NCBI GenBank assembly: GCA_947089585.1
Contig: CAMULB010000009.1
Span: 1-33,663 of the forward strand
Reading direction: 5' to 3'
DNA length: 33,663 bases
Source of the DNA: an uncultured Lachnospiraceae bacterium
GTDB lineage: Bacteria; Bacillota; Clostridia; Lachnospirales; Lachnospiraceae
Positions within the stretch are counted from its first letter, which is position 1, and each line of letters starts with the position of its first letter. The translations under genes were made by a program, and so were the position numbers. Under the pieces are notes generated by a model. That model saw nothing but the letters and a program-made list of their open reading frames with translations. It searched no databases and was not told the origin of the DNA. Positions 15,069-27,166 of the stretch are shown one piece after another.

Positions 15069-15965
15069 ATGATCTACCAGAGAGTAAAATATTTTTTAAA
15101 AGCGGCCGAAGAAGGAAGCTTTAAAAAGGCTGCCGAGCAGATGTATGTCTCTTCGCAGGCGTTGACCAAGCAGGTTAATCTGTTGGAGGAGGAATTGGGC
15201 GGAAAGCTGTTTGAACGTTCCTCCAAAGGAGTGCGGCTGACCCGGCTGGGGGAGGCTGCCAGGCAGAGGCTGGGAAAGGTGGAGGAGGCGTTTCAGCGGG
15301 AAGTGGAGGAATTGAAGCTGTTGGCGCATGAAAGTAAGGAACAGCTGCGGATTGGGATTTTCTCGGTGCTGCCTCAGGAGGGAATGGTGACACCGTTGGT
15401 TTCCTTTTTGCTGACGGCATTTCCGCAATATCAGATTGGGCTGGAGCTGATTGATCTCGATGAAGGGAGAAGGCTTCTGACAGAAGGAAAAATCGACCTA
15501 TTTTTGACCAATACCCATGAAGAAGATGACTGGAGTGCGTACCAGTGTCTGTCCTTTGGGGAGTTTGAGAGCAAGGTGGTGGTCTCCCTGCGCCATCCCT
15601 GGGCCGTAAAGGAGCGTATCACGGTGGAGGATCTAAGCCAGGCGACATTTCTGAAACTGAAAATGGCGCATAGCGTTTATCGGGTGCCAAGAGAAGAAAG
15701 CTTTTACGAGAACATTCCCTGCAGAACGATTCAGCAGGTGGGAAATTTTGATACGATGTTTGCTTTATTGCAGCAGGGGGAAGCGTTTGCCGTGTTTCCG
15801 CTGGCATTTTTTTATCTCAATGTAGCCAAGATCAAGGCGTTTGACTATCCGGGCAGAACGCTGATGTTTCATACGGCGTTGGTCTACAATCCAGAGAACC
15901 GCCTCGACGGCTTTGCAGATGTAATTCGGGAATTAGAGGATGAGTTTGATTTGCGTAGGCTGTAA
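15069..15965 (+). CDS. LysR family transcriptional regulator
   Basis: 298 residues. The winged HTH lies at about 1-60 (FLKAAEEGSFKKAAEQMYVSSQALTKQVNLLEEELG with ARLF-like GKLFERSSKGVRLT). The effector domain runs from about 90 to 298. AGAAAGGAC lies before the ATG at 15069; the frame extends 27 codons further upstream without a good site and is less likely. It lies in tandem 161 nt before the URO-D-family gene, so it may regulate that gene, although LysR genes are more often divergent from their target. The effector is unknown. Confidence 0.88.
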   Translation: MIYQRVKYFLKAAEEGSFKKAAEQMYVSSQALTKQVNLLEEELGGKLFERSSKGVRLTRLGEAARQRLGKVEEAFQREVEELKLLAHESKEQLRIGIFSVLPQEGMVTPLVSFLLTAFPQYQIGLELIDLDEGRRLLTEGKIDLFLTNTHEEDDWSAYQCLSFGEFESKVVVSLRHPWAVKERITVEDLSQATFLKLKMAHSVYRVPREESFYENIPCRTIQQVGNFDTMFALLQQGEAFAVFPLAFFYLNVAKIKAFDYPGRTLMFHTALVYNPENRLDGFADVIRELEDEFDLRRL

Positions 15966-16018
15966 CCTTAAGTTGTATCCATGTACCTATTAAGTGCTTT
16001 CCTTCCGATCGAAATGCA

Positions 16019-16065
16019 TGCTATACTCGAACCATAAACATAGTGATTCGAGGAGTGATCCCTCG
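16019..16065 (+). promoter_or_regulatory. extended -10 promoter and structured leader of the URO-D-family gene
   Basis: TGC TATACT (16019-16027) is an extended -10 element with a poor -35. Downstream CTCGAA (16026-16031) can pair with TTCGAG (16047-16052), while CGAGG (16049-16053) can pair instead with CCTCG (16061-16065); the two stems share bases and are mutually exclusive. The leader of about 90 nt is long enough to be regulatory. Confidence 0.4.
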
Positions 16066-16126
16066 CGTTTGCCGAAAAGCAACGCGCCGGAACGTTCCCA
16101 GGCGAACAAATCAGGAGGGAAATGGT

Positions 16127-17116
16127 ATGCAGACAAACAAAGAAGCGCTGTTGGCACTGTACCGGGGAGAAAAGGCAGATTTTATTCCAGAGGTGTACGC
16201 AACTCAGAAGGATGTGGTTTTTCCCGGAGACCGTTACATTGAGCTGGGAGATAAGTTTGATCCTTATGGAACGGGCGCTGATGCCTGGGGCGTGCTTTGG
16301 ACAAACCAGGGGCCGAATCCGATGATTGACGGAAATATGGTGGCCAAGGATTTTCGCTTGTTTGAGCAAATGGATCAGTGGGAGGAAAAGGTTCAATTTC
16401 CACCGCTGGATTTTATGCCGATTGAAGATATTTTTAAAGGCATGTGCGCTGGGATGCATGTCAATCCGCAGACCGATGTCGTGTCCTGCCTGATGCTCTC
16501 CGGTCAGTTCGAGCGGATGAATCAGATGATCGGGATGGAAAATGCGCTTTGCGCCTTTTATGAATATCCAGATGAGGTACATGCGTTCTTTGAGGCGATG
16601 TGCCAGTATAAGCTCAAATGTATTGATCTGGCCCACAAATTCTTAAAGCCGGACGTGATTCATATGCATGACGACTGGGGAACCAACAACAATATGTTTT
16701 TCTCACCGGAGCTGTGGAGAGAATTCATCAAGCCTCTGGAAAAGCGTTATGCGGATCACATTCACGAGCTCGGTATGATTTATCAACATCATTCCTGTGG
16801 ATATATCACACAGATTGTACCGGATCTGGTGGAAATTGGCGTCGATGTGATTGAGCCCATGAGCGTCAACAATGATCTCGACGGAATTTTAAAACAGTAT
16901 GGGGATCAGATTACAATTTGCGGCGGCATCGACAATCAGATGATTGACCGGGTGGACAGCACCCCGGAGCAGATTCGTGCTGAGGTGCGCAGAGCGATGG
17001 ACGCTTATGCAAAGAAAGGCCGCTATCTGCCGTATTATATTCCGACTCTGGAGTCTAAGCTTGGGATTTATGTGGACGAAGTGACGAAGTACGGTAAGAC
17101 AATCTTTGAAAAATAG
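16127..17116 (+). CDS. uroporphyrinogen decarboxylase-family protein (MtaA/CmuA-like methyltransferase)
   Basis: 329 residues with a URO-D-like TIM barrel. HHSCGYITQIVPDLVEIGVD (about 222-241) carries the H-x-C zinc motif of corrinoid-dependent methyltransferases, and ICGGIDNQMI follows near 265. MtaA/CmuA-type proteins move methyl groups between a corrinoid protein and coenzyme M or tetrahydrofolate. In acetogenic or gut Clostridia they act on methoxylated aromatics, glycine betaine or similar. No corrinoid protein or activase is adjacent, so the substrate is unknown; true haem synthesis is unlikely from context. ATCAGGAGGG precedes the ATG at 16127, which excludes the 28-codon upstream extension. 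Confidence 0.82.
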   Translation: MQTNKEALLALYRGEKADFIPEVYATQKDVVFPGDRYIELGDKFDPYGTGADAWGVLWTNQGPNPMIDGNMVAKDFRLFEQMDQWEEKVQFPPLDFMPIEDIFKGMCAGMHVNPQTDVVSCLMLSGQFERMNQMIGMENALCAFYEYPDEVHAFFEAMCQYKLKCIDLAHKFLKPDVIHMHDDWGTNNNMFFSPELWREFIKPLEKRYADHIHELGMIYQHHSCGYITQIVPDLVEIGVDVIEPMSVNNDLDGILKQYGDQITICGGIDNQMIDRVDSTPEQIRAEVRRAMDAYAKKGRYLPYYIPTLESKLGIYVDEVTKYGKTIFEK

Positions 17117-17166
17117 ACAGAAACGAGTATCGTGTTAGAAAACACTTAAAATGTATCTTATCTATG

Positions 17167-17212
17167 GGGCCGCTGCAGCGAGACAAAGCAGCGGCCCGTT
17201 TTGTTTTTCTTT
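17167..17212 (+). terminator. terminator after the URO-D-family gene
   Basis: GGGCCGCTGC (17167-17176) pairs perfectly with GCAGCGGCCC (17188-17197), followed by GTTTTGTTTTTCT. It is a strong intrinsic terminator on the + strand. Its T-tract touches the stop codon of the convergent exonuclease gene. Confidence 0.93.
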
Positions 17213-17888
17213 ATACAATTTTTCTTGTGCCTCGACAGCGGGGAAAATTGCTGCAGCCAAAGAATTCTCCAAATTTTCCTTTGCGCCGAATCATCTCTGA
17301 GCCGCATTGCGGACAGAGGACATCCGACTGGGCGGGAGCTTGGTGTTGAAATATCTTTCCCAGCTCTTCGTAGCAGATTTGGTTCATGACACAGTCGTTG
17401 AGCGCGCGGTGGGCGCCGGCGGTATCAACATCAAAATACGCGGCCAGATCGGTCAGCCGGTGGTGTGGAAGCTGGGGCAGGCATTTTCTTGCCAGATAAA
17501 GTGTGTCAATGTAATCGTTTGCAATGCTGCGTCCTAAAATCTCCGGGGCGTCCCGGTAGAGAAAAAGCAAATCAAATGTATGGATGTTATGGCCAATCAG
17601 AATCTCATCTCCGATAAAATCTGCAAAATCCTTCAACACCTTCTCCAGCGGCGGGGCATCCTTTACCATTTCATCGGTAATGCCGTTGACCTTGGTAGCG
17701 CCGGGTGGGATTCGTCTGCCTGGATTGACCAGTGTGGAAAACTGCGCACCGGCCTGGTGGTCTTGGACTTTTATGGCCGAAATTTCGATGATTTGATCGA
17801 AATCCGTCCGAACGCCGGTTGTCTCCAAATCGAATACAATATAGTCGCCTACATATTTTTGCAGACGCTTTCCTCTGTTCTGTGACAT
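17211..17888 (-). CDS. DEDDh 3'-5' exonuclease with C-terminal zinc finger
   Basis: 225 residues. The exonuclease domain (about 12-178) has all DEDDh residues: Asp20 and Glu22 in FDLETTG, Asp106 in GHNIHTFD, His160 and Asp165 in GAHRALNDC. It resembles the proofreading module of PolC and DnaQ. After a short linker a topoisomerase-I-type zinc ribbon (about 191-224) has Cys192, Cys195, Cys212 and Cys218 with GKFGEFFGCSNFPRC. The finger suggests binding to single-stranded DNA. The fusion of DnaQ-like exonuclease and zinc ribbon is a stand-alone repair or processing nuclease rather than part of a replicase. AAAGGA precedes the ATG. It has its own promoter. Confidence 0.88.
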   Translation of the reverse strand: MSQNRGKRLQKYVGDYIVFDLETTGVRTDFDQIIEISAIKVQDHQAGAQFSTLVNPGRRIPPGATKVNGITDEMVKDAPPLEKVLKDFADFIGDEILIGHNIHTFDLLFLYRDAPEILGRSIANDYIDTLYLARKCLPQLPHHRLTDLAAYFDVDTAGAHRALNDCVMNQICYEELGKIFQHQAPAQSDVLCPQCGSEMIRRKGKFGEFFGCSNFPRCRGTRKIV

Positions 17889-17977
17889 GGATTTTATTCC
17901 TTTCTTCTGTAAAAATCATACGTTTTTATTGCGGCTGCACCATGAAATGCGTGCGGCAGATTTCTGTGTATTTTGTG

Positions 17978-18006
17978 ATTATAGAATACTTTGTGCAAAA
18001 TGGCAA
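17978..18006 (-). promoter_or_regulatory. exonuclease gene promoter
   Basis: On the - strand: TTGCCA (18001-18006), 17 nt, TATAAT (17978-17983). The leader would be about 80 nt; nothing notable is seen in it. Confidence 0.75.
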
Positions 18007-18073
18007 GCGACAGATGTGGGCAAATGCAGATCTGCTGTGGAGACGGAATAAATCCATATTTTTGAAAATGTGG

Positions 18074-18110
18074 TTGACAAAAATACAAAATGATATTAAA
18101 ATGATATCAT
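18074..18110 (+). promoter_or_regulatory. SPFH operon promoter with a palindromic operator at the start site
   Basis: TTGACA (18074-18079), 17 nt, TAAAAT (18097-18102). The perfect 10-bp palindrome ATGATATCAT (18101-18110) covers the expected transcription start, and a half-site TGATAT at 18091-18096 lies inside the spacer. A repressor here would block the polymerase. The small ribbon-helix-helix protein encoded downstream is the obvious candidate. Confidence 0.7.
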
Positions 18111-18134
18111 AAAGAATGTAAGGAGGAAATGCAA

Positions 18135-19163
18135 ATGAAGGAACAAATATTAAAGCCAAAGAGTGGCATGCCGGTTTTGCTGCTTACGTTATTGATTTAT
18201 GTTGTGGATATCATCGTATTTATTTTTGGCTGCATCAAATTGAGCGATGCGCCGGTTGTGGGCGGCATTATGATGGGGGTAGGGATTGCCTGGTTTTGCC
18301 TGGGGTGGATCTTCTTCTGCGGGCTGACGATTTTGAAGCCGCAGGAGGCGGTGGTGCTGACCCTGTTCGGAAAATACATCGGCACAATCAAGGGTGAGGG
18401 CTTTTATTATGTGAATCCGTTTTCTTCGGCTGTGAATCCGGCGGCGAAGACGACGCTTCGGCAGAGCGGGGATGTAGATACCGGGGCCGGAAGCGGCTCT
18501 TCTCTTACAATCAGCGCGTCCGGCGTCAACAGCAATGTGGAATTGGGAAATAAGAAGCTCTCCCTGAAGGTGATGACGCTCAACAACAATAAGCAGAAGA
18601 TCAACGACTGCCTTGGCAATCCAGTGGAGATCGGGATTGCGGTGATCTGGTGTATCACGGATACGGCCAAGGCCGTATTCAATGTTGACAATTACAAGGA
18701 ATTTCTTTCGATTCAATGTGATGCGGCGCTGCGCAATATTGTGCGTCTTTATCCGTATGATGTGGCTAAGAATGTGGATACCACCGGTGACGGCGAGCCG
18801 GACGAGGGCTCCTTACGAGGCTCCAGCGAGGTTGTGGCCGCCCGCATTCGGGATGAGATTCAATCCAGAGTGAAGGAGGCGGGACTGGAGATTTTGGAAG
18901 CCAGAATTACGTACTTGGCTTATGCGCCTGAGATAGCAGCTGTGATGCTGCAGCGGCAGCAGGCGTCCGCTGTAATTGATGCCCGCAAGATGATTGTGGA
19001 CGGGGCTGTGGGAATGGTCGATATGGCGCTTACCAAGCTTGGCGAGAGCGGCATTGTAGAATTGGATGAGGAACGGAAAGCGGCAATGGTATCAAATCTG
19101 CTGGTTGTGCTTTGCGGAAATAAGGACACACAGCCGGTAGTCAATGCGGGAAGTCTCTATTAG
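18135..19163 (+). CDS. SPFH/Band 7 domain membrane protein
   Basis: 342 residues. Two hydrophobic helices lie near the N-terminus (about 13-36 and 43-66). A prohibitin/stomatin-like domain follows (about 70-300) with [25 protein letters not shown] divided over its first strands, [14 protein letters not shown], and the helical part [19 protein letters not shown] with [20 protein letters not shown] proteins form cages or rafts at the membrane and recruit proteases or other partners. AGGAGG sits 8 nt before the ATG at 18135 (the ATG at 18129 is only 2 nt away). The next gene begins 3 nt after the stop, so the two are one operon. Confidence 0.87.
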   Translation: MKEQILKPKSGMPVLLLTLLIYVVDIIVFIFGCIKLSDAPVVGGIMMGVGIAWFCLGWIFFCGLTILKPQEAVVLTLFGKYIGTIKGEGFYYVNPFSSAVNPAAKTTLRQSGDVDTGAGSGSSLTISASGVNSNVELGNKKLSLKVMTLNNNKQKINDCLGNPVEIGIAVIWCITDTAKAVFNVDNYKEFLSIQCDAALRNIVRLYPYDVAKNVDTTGDGEPDEGSLRGSSEVVAARIRDEIQSRVKEAGLEILEARITYLAYAPEIAAVMLQRQQASAVIDARKMIVDGAVGMVDMALTKLGESGIVELDEERKAAMVSNLLVVLCGNKDTQPVVNAGSLY

Positions 19164-19166
19164 CCG

Positions 19167-19364
19167 ATGGCAGATCAGAAGAAGCAGGTTCCGCTGCGTA
19201 TTTCCGCCAAGCTGTACGCCCAGCTTGCCGCCTGGGCGGAAGATGACTTTCGCTCTCTCAACGGTCAGATTGAATATTTGCTGACTGAATGTGTGAAGCA
19301 GCGCAAGAAGGACGGGAAATATGTTTCGGAGACATTGGACGAAGGAATTGAGTTGGATTTGTGA
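19167..19364 (+). CDS. small Arc/ribbon-helix-helix DNA-binding protein
   Basis: 65 residues. [20 protein letters not shown] followed by a turn ([14 protein letters not shown]) is the strand-helix-helix pattern of Arc/MetJ-type repressors, with LRIS as the DNA-contacting strand. The C-terminal 20 residues are polar. It starts 3 nt after the SPFH stop without an evident ribosome site, suggesting translational coupling. It probably represses its own operon through the palindrome at 18101-18110 (inference). A toxin-antitoxin role is less likely because the partner is a membrane SPFH protein. Confidence 0.75.
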   Translation: MADQKKQVPLRISAKLYAQLAAWAEDDFRSLNGQIEYLLTECVKQRKKDGKYVSETLDEGIELDL

Positions 19365-19419
19365 TACATGCGCATCGTGAAGCGTTGGATTTTATTTATA
19401 TTTGCACCGTTAAGAGCAG

Positions 19420-19441
19420 GGCCGGCTGGAGACAGCCGGCC
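19420..19441 (+). terminator. GC-rich GNRA hairpin after the SPFH operon
   Basis: GGCCGGCTG (19420-19428), tetraloop GAGA, CAGCCGGCC (19433-19441): nine perfect pairs. The following bases are ATTCGATTGAAGAAATTTTT, so the T-run comes 15 nt late. It is probably a terminator or a 3'-end stabiliser separating this operon from atp. Confidence 0.6.
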
Positions 19442-19470
19442 ATTCGATTGAAGAAATTTTTATGAATTAG

Positions 19471-19499
19471 TGGACATTTGTATTAGAAATGGTTATAAT
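19471..19499 (+). promoter_or_regulatory. ATP synthase operon promoter
   Basis: TGGACA (19471-19476), 17 nt, TATAAT (19494-19499). The start near 19506 gives a leader of about 34 nt to the GTG of atpZ. Confidence 0.8.
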
Positions 19500-19539
19500 A
19501 GCCTTGTATTCCACAAGAAAATCACAAGGGGGACGACAT

Positions 19540-19782
19540 GTGAAACAAAAGAACAGCGTGTTTCGATCGTTGATTTTGGTCACGCAATTTGGCATCAGCA
19601 TGCTGGTTCCTATTTTATTATGTACAATGATCGGCGCATATCTTGGCAGACGTTTTTCGATGCCAATTCTTACGGTGCCTTTGTTTCTGGTTGGCGCGCT
19701 GGCCGGATTTCGCAATGTCTGGATTATGGCGAAGCGGACGTTTGAAGATAAGGGTAAGGACAATGTTAAAAAGAATCAATGA
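19540..19782 (+). CDS. atpZ: AtpZ/AtpI-family F1F0 accessory membrane protein
   Basis: 80 residues starting at GTG behind AAGGGGGACGACAT. Two hydrophobic helices (about 10-32 and 40-60), with QFGISMLVPILLCTMIGAYL and a PLFLVGALAGFRNVW segment, match PF09527 (AtpZ, YwzB, AtpQ). In Clostridia and others it sits at the head of atp operons and with AtpI helps c-ring assembly and may carry Mg2+ or Ca2+. An ATG 17 codons upstream lies in the promoter and cannot be used. The 3' end overlaps atpI by 20 nt. Confidence 0.85.
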   Translation: MKQKNSVFRSLILVTQFGISMLVPILLCTMIGAYLGRRFSMPILTVPLFLVGALAGFRNVWIMAKRTFEDKGKDNVKKNQ

Positions 19783-20200
19783 CGTTCTTCCAGAGCTGAT
19801 ACTGGAGATTTTTCTATATGGGCTGCTTGTGCAGCTTACCGGCGTCTGGTTTGTGGAGAATAAGCTTTTGTATTCCACGGGTCTGTGGATTGGCATCGCC
19901 GCGGCGATGGGGATGGCAATTCATATGGCAGTGGTGATTTTGGATACGATGGATTTGGCGATTGAGAAGCAGGCCAAGGTGCGGACAACGGTATTTTCCA
20001 TGCTGCGCTATCTGGTGGTTGTACTGCTGTTTGTGGTCGTCAGCTATTTCCGTCTGGGCAATGTGCTCACAATGTTTATTGGTATAATGGGTTTGAAGGC
20101 AGCCGCCTATTTCCAGCCCTTTATGCATAGGTTATTAAAAAAGACAAAAGAGAGGGGAAGTGATGGATCTACAGAACTGGTAGATGAGTGTGAAGAATAA
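19763..20200 (+). CDS. atpI: ATP synthase subunit I (AtpI)
   Basis: 145 residues with about four membrane helices and a basic, then acidic, C-terminus (RLLKKTKERGSDG...). No sharp motif, but length, topology and position between atpZ and atpB fit subunit I, which aids c-ring assembly. AAGGGTAAGGA precedes the ATG inside the atpZ 3' end. The frame is open 40 codons upstream, but that part lies in the atpZ coding region. Confidence 0.8.
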   Translation: MLKRINDVLPELILEIFLYGLLVQLTGVWFVENKLLYSTGLWIGIAAAMGMAIHMAVVILDTMDLAIEKQAKVRTTVFSMLRYLVVVLLFVVVSYFRLGNVLTMFIGIMGLKAAAYFQPFMHRLLKKTKERGSDGSTELVDECEE

Positions 20201-20234
20201 GTAAGGGTAAGAAATGAATTAAGGAGGTGAAAAT

Positions 20235-20969
20235 GTGGAAAATGCAATCCTGATGTCTTCCGGTTCAGATGTTGACTTCATGATACACGGACTGTTTTCC
20301 TATGAGCTGTTTGGCCAGACTTTCTGGATTACCAACAGCCATGTGTGTATTTTGATTGTGATGCTGCTTCTGATCGGCTTTGCCCTGGCGGTGAATATCA
20401 AGATGAAGCATGCGACGGAGGTACCTGGAACACTACAAAATATTGCGGAACTGATGATAGAGATGCTGGATAATATGGTACACGGCACGATGGGTGTAAG
20501 AGGCCGCGGCTTTGCCAATTATATCGGCACCATCTTTATTTTTATCCTGGTTTCCAATATTTCCGGTATTTTTGGTCTAAGGCCGCCCACAGCGGATTAT
20601 GGTACGACGCTGCCGATGGGTATTATTACATTCTTTCTGATCCATATCACGCAGTTTCGGTATCAGAAGCCGAAGGATATATGGAAGGATATGTGTTCCC
20701 CGCTGCCGCCATGGCTTCCCATCTGGTTTCCGATCAACGTGATCAGCGAAATCGCAGTGCCGATTTCATTGTCGCTGCGTCTGTTTGCCAACGTGTTGTC
20801 AGGAACCGTAATCATGGCACTGGTCTATGCGCTGCTGTCTAAGATTGCTATCGCATGGCCGGCATTTTTACATGTGTATTTTGACTTGTTCTCAGGAGCA
20901 ATTCAGACCTATGTATTCTGTATGCTGACAATGACCTACATCAGCAATGCAATGGGAGACGAGGCTTAG
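20235..20969 (+). CDS. atpB: ATP synthase F0 subunit a
   Basis: 244 residues starting at GTG behind AAGGAGGTGA. About six membrane helices. The stator helix SLSLRLFANVLSGTVIMALV contains the essential Arg (in LRLFAN, near residue 187), and the last helix has YVFCMLTMTYISNA. Subunit a forms the ion half-channels against the c-ring. Given the c-subunit residues, the ion is predicted to be Na+. A hairpin separates it from atpE. Confidence 0.95.
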   Translation: MENAILMSSGSDVDFMIHGLFSYELFGQTFWITNSHVCILIVMLLLIGFALAVNIKMKHATEVPGTLQNIAELMIEMLDNMVHGTMGVRGRGFANYIGTIFIFILVSNISGIFGLRPPTADYGTTLPMGIITFFLIHITQFRYQKPKDIWKDMCSPLPPWLPIWFPINVISEIAVPISLSLRLFANVLSGTVIMALVYALLSKIAIAWPAFLHVYFDLFSGAIQTYVFCMLTMTYISNAMGDEA

Positions 20970-21305
<336 letters not shown>

Positions 21306-21323
21306 ATATGGCAGTGATGCAAC

Positions 21324-21357
21324 GGCGGGGAGATGACAGAATACTAGTTCTGCCGCC
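21324..21357 (+). other. intercistronic hairpin atpE-atpF
   Basis: CAGAA (21337-21341) pairs with TTCTG (21348-21352), stacked on GGCGG (21324-21328) with CCGCC (21353-21357) across an 8-nt bulge on the left arm. No T-run follows, so it is more likely an RNA stability or processing element than a terminator. Confidence 0.5.
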
Positions 21358-21383
21358 CGGAATAATGGAAAGGAGGCCAGACC

Positions 21384-21886
21384 TTGGATAGATTAGTTGA
21401 TTTGGACCCTCAGCTTCTCCATGATACGATTCTTCTGGCAATTGCCATATTCGTGCTGTTTACGCTGCTGTCTTATCTTTTGATGAATCCGGTTCGCAAG
21501 ATGTTGGAGGACCGCAAGGAGCGGATTAAGCGGGATATTGATGCCGCAGCCTCAGACAAGAAGGATGCGGCCGCAAAGAAAGCCGAGTACGAAGAGAAGA
21601 TCAAGAACGTGGATCAGGAAGCGGAGGAGATCTTAAGTGAAGCCCGCAAAAAGGCGTTGAAGAATGAGACGCGGATTGTGGAGGAGGCCAGGGAAGAGGC
21701 TGCCCGCATCATTCAGCGTGCCAATGAAGAGGCAGAGCTGGAGAAGAAGCGCGTATTGGATGAGATGAAGCAGGAGATGATCTCAATTGCTTCCATGATG
21801 GCAGGCAAGGTTGTTGCCGCATCCATTGATACAACGATTCAGGATACGCTGGTGGAAGAGACATTGAAAGAAATAGGTGATCAGAC

Positions 21887-21899
<13 letters not shown>
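21384..21899 (+). CDS. atpF: ATP synthase F0 subunit b
   Basis: 171 residues starting at TTG behind AAAGGAGG. One membrane helix (about 13-35, LLHDTILLAIAIFVLFTLLS) is followed by a long charged coiled coil rich in Ala/Glu/Lys, the peripheral stalk that ties F1 to subunit a. The end overlaps atpH by 13 nt. Confidence 0.93.
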
Positions 21900-23955
<2,056 letters not shown>

Positions 23956-23978
23956 AGAACAAGTAAGGCGGTGAAAAT

Positions 23979-26250
<2,272 letters not shown>

Positions 26251-26261
26251 GGGGTGATACG

Positions 26262-26669
26262 ATGGCTGAAGAAAACAATTTATTTGAATTGGAGATTATT
26301 ACGCCGGATCGTGTATTCTATCAGGGCGAGGCATTCATGGTAGAATTCACGGCGGAGGACGGGGACATTGGTGTCTATAAGAATCACATCCCCCTGACGA
26401 CGGTGATTGCGCCCGGCATTCTCAATATTAAAGAGCAGCAGGGTGAGAAGCAGGCGGCGCTGCATGCCGGCTTTGCCCAGATTCTACCGCAGAAGGTGAC
26501 GATTCTGGCGGAAGTGGCGGAGTGGCCCGACGAGATCGACAAAAACCGGGCCGAGGAAGCAAAAAAGCGCGCCGAGCGGCGTCTGCAGAGCCAGGAATCA
26601 GGCATTGATATAACACGGGCTGAGGTGGCGTTAAAGAAGGCGCTGCTGCGACTGAATGTAGGACGGTAG
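26262..26669 (+). CDS. atpC: ATP synthase F1 subunit epsilon
   Basis: 135 residues: a beta-sandwich (about 1-90; LEIITPDRVFYQGEAFMVEF, DGDIGVYKNHIPL) and a C-terminal helical hairpin that can inhibit ATP hydrolysis. It is the last gene of the operon, 11 nt after atpD and followed by a strong terminator at 26757. Confidence 0.96.
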   Translation: MAEENNLFELEIITPDRVFYQGEAFMVEFTAEDGDIGVYKNHIPLTTVIAPGILNIKEQQGEKQAALHAGFAQILPQKVTILAEVAEWPDEIDKNRAEEAKKRAERRLQSQESGIDITRAEVALKKALLRLNVGR

Positions 26670-26756
26670 ACGACTGCAGATAGAAGTGCGCTGCCCACGG
26701 CAATGAGCCGGATGGGTGTAAGTGTAGTTTTGTTTGCAGGCAGGAATGGATTTTGG

Positions 26757-26786
26757 AAACAGGGCGGATCTTTCCGCCCTGTTTTT
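26757..26786 (+). terminator. atp operon terminator
   Basis: ACAGGGCGGA (26759-26768), loop TCTT, TCCGCCCTGT (26773-26782), then TTTT; the outer AA/TT extend the stem to 12 pairs. The 87 bases between atpC and this hairpin hold nothing else recognised. Confidence 0.95.
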
Positions 26787-26891
26787 GATGGTGTGGGTAA
26801 TATGAGGAAAATGTAGATGTATCCATTGGTGTTGAAGGTGATGAGTACAGATTATAGTATGAAAAAAATGTAGAATCATTTCAAAATATAT

Positions 26892-26930
26892 GGTAAAATA
26901 TTTGCGTTGTCCAACCGATACCCGGCAACG
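26892..26930 (+). promoter_or_regulatory. toxin promoter and 5' leader hairpin
   Basis: TGG-TAAAAT (extended -10, 26892-26899 with TG at 26891-26892) has a weak -35 (TAGAAT at 26871-26876, 17-nt spacing). The leader of about 40 nt from about 26906 contains CGTTG (26905-26909) pairing with CAACG (26926-26930), and inside it CCCG-GCAA-CGGG, directly against the ribosome site. Such 5' stems restrain translation in Fst-type messages. Confidence 0.45.
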
Positions 26931-26945
26931 GGAGGAGGTGTTTGG

Positions 26946-27047
26946 ATGGAAGTTCTCATTTCTTTTTTTCTCGCTGTGATGGCTGGTGTGGTTAGCCACT
27001 GCATCAACAAATGGCTTGACAGCCGAGATTCAAGGGACAACAGATAG
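26946..27047 (+). CDS. Fst/Ldr-like small membrane toxin, 33 residues
   Basis: ATG at 26946 behind GGAGGAGGTG (26931-26940), stop TAG 27045-27047. The product starts MEVLISFFLAVMAGVVSHCI, a single membrane helix, and ends NKWLDSRDSRDNR, a polar charged tail. Fst of plasmid pAD1 is also 33 residues, with one helix, an LD motif just after it and a charged DDSRK-type tail. Members of the Fst/Ldr family disrupt membrane or nucleoid function unless translation is blocked by an antisense RNA. The surroundings fit: a 5' hairpin, a bidirectional terminator, a convergent promoter and a direct repeat over codons 3-7. Assignment as a toxin is by resemblance and layout; a harmless small membrane peptide cannot be excluded. 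Confidence 0.72.
   Translation: MEVLISFFLAVMAGVVSHCINKWLDSRDSRDNR
26953..26966 (+). repeat. direct repeat a (toxin codons), pairs with antisense RNA
   Basis: TTCTCATTTCTTTT, identical at 27142-27155; GGA precedes both (with small gaps). The downstream copy lies in the region of the antisense RNA 5' end, so that RNA is complementary to the toxin's early codons. This is the role of the par direct repeats in pAD1. Confidence 0.85.
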
Positions 27048-27084
27048 CCTGGCGGGTGCCTTGCCGCTGTAAAAAGAAAGGAAG

Positions 27085-27120
27085 AATCCCCCGACTGTGC
27101 TGGAACACGGTTGGGGGATT
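27085..27120. terminator. shared bidirectional terminator of toxin mRNA and antisense RNA
   Basis: AATCCCCCGACTGTG (27085-27099) pairs over 15 positions (two G-U) with CACGGTTGGGGGATT (27106-27120) around CTGGAA. On the + strand TTTCATTCTTTG follows; on the - strand CTTCCTTTCTTTTT follows. Both RNAs would carry complementary terminator loops. Confidence 0.85.
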
Positions 27121-27141
27121 TCATTCTTTGTCCAGACGGAC

Positions 27142-27155
27142 TTCTCATTTCTTTT
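27142..27155 (+). repeat. direct repeat b, inside the antisense RNA 5' region
   Basis: Second copy of TTCTCATTTCTTTT (see 26953-26966), 189 bp downstream of the first. Confidence 0.85.
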
Positions 27156-27166
27156 AGCCTATTGGC

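Larger units (their letters stand above)
27075..27160 (-). ncRNA. putative antisense antitoxin RNA
   Basis: From the promoter at 27167-27195 transcription would begin near 27160, run through AAAAGAAATGAGAAGTCC (complement of direct repeat b), a small GTCC-GTCT-GGAC stem, and the shared terminator hairpin, which on this strand is followed by CTTCCTTTCTTTTT. The result is an RNA of about 85 nt that overlaps the 3' end of the toxin message and carries a separate 14-nt match to its start region. No open reading frame with a ribosome site is present in it. Confidence 0.65.

Noticed and set aside
15968..16636. 222-codon open frame on the - strand opposite the URO-D-family gene
   Set aside because: It covers the promoter and start of a well-supported gene, and its translation has no family features.
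19368..19451. 27-codon frame after the RHH gene (MRIVKRWILFIFAPLR...)
   Set aside because: It has a hydrophobic start but no ribosome site, and it runs through the GC-rich hairpin at 19420-19441, so it is more likely untranslated 3' sequence.
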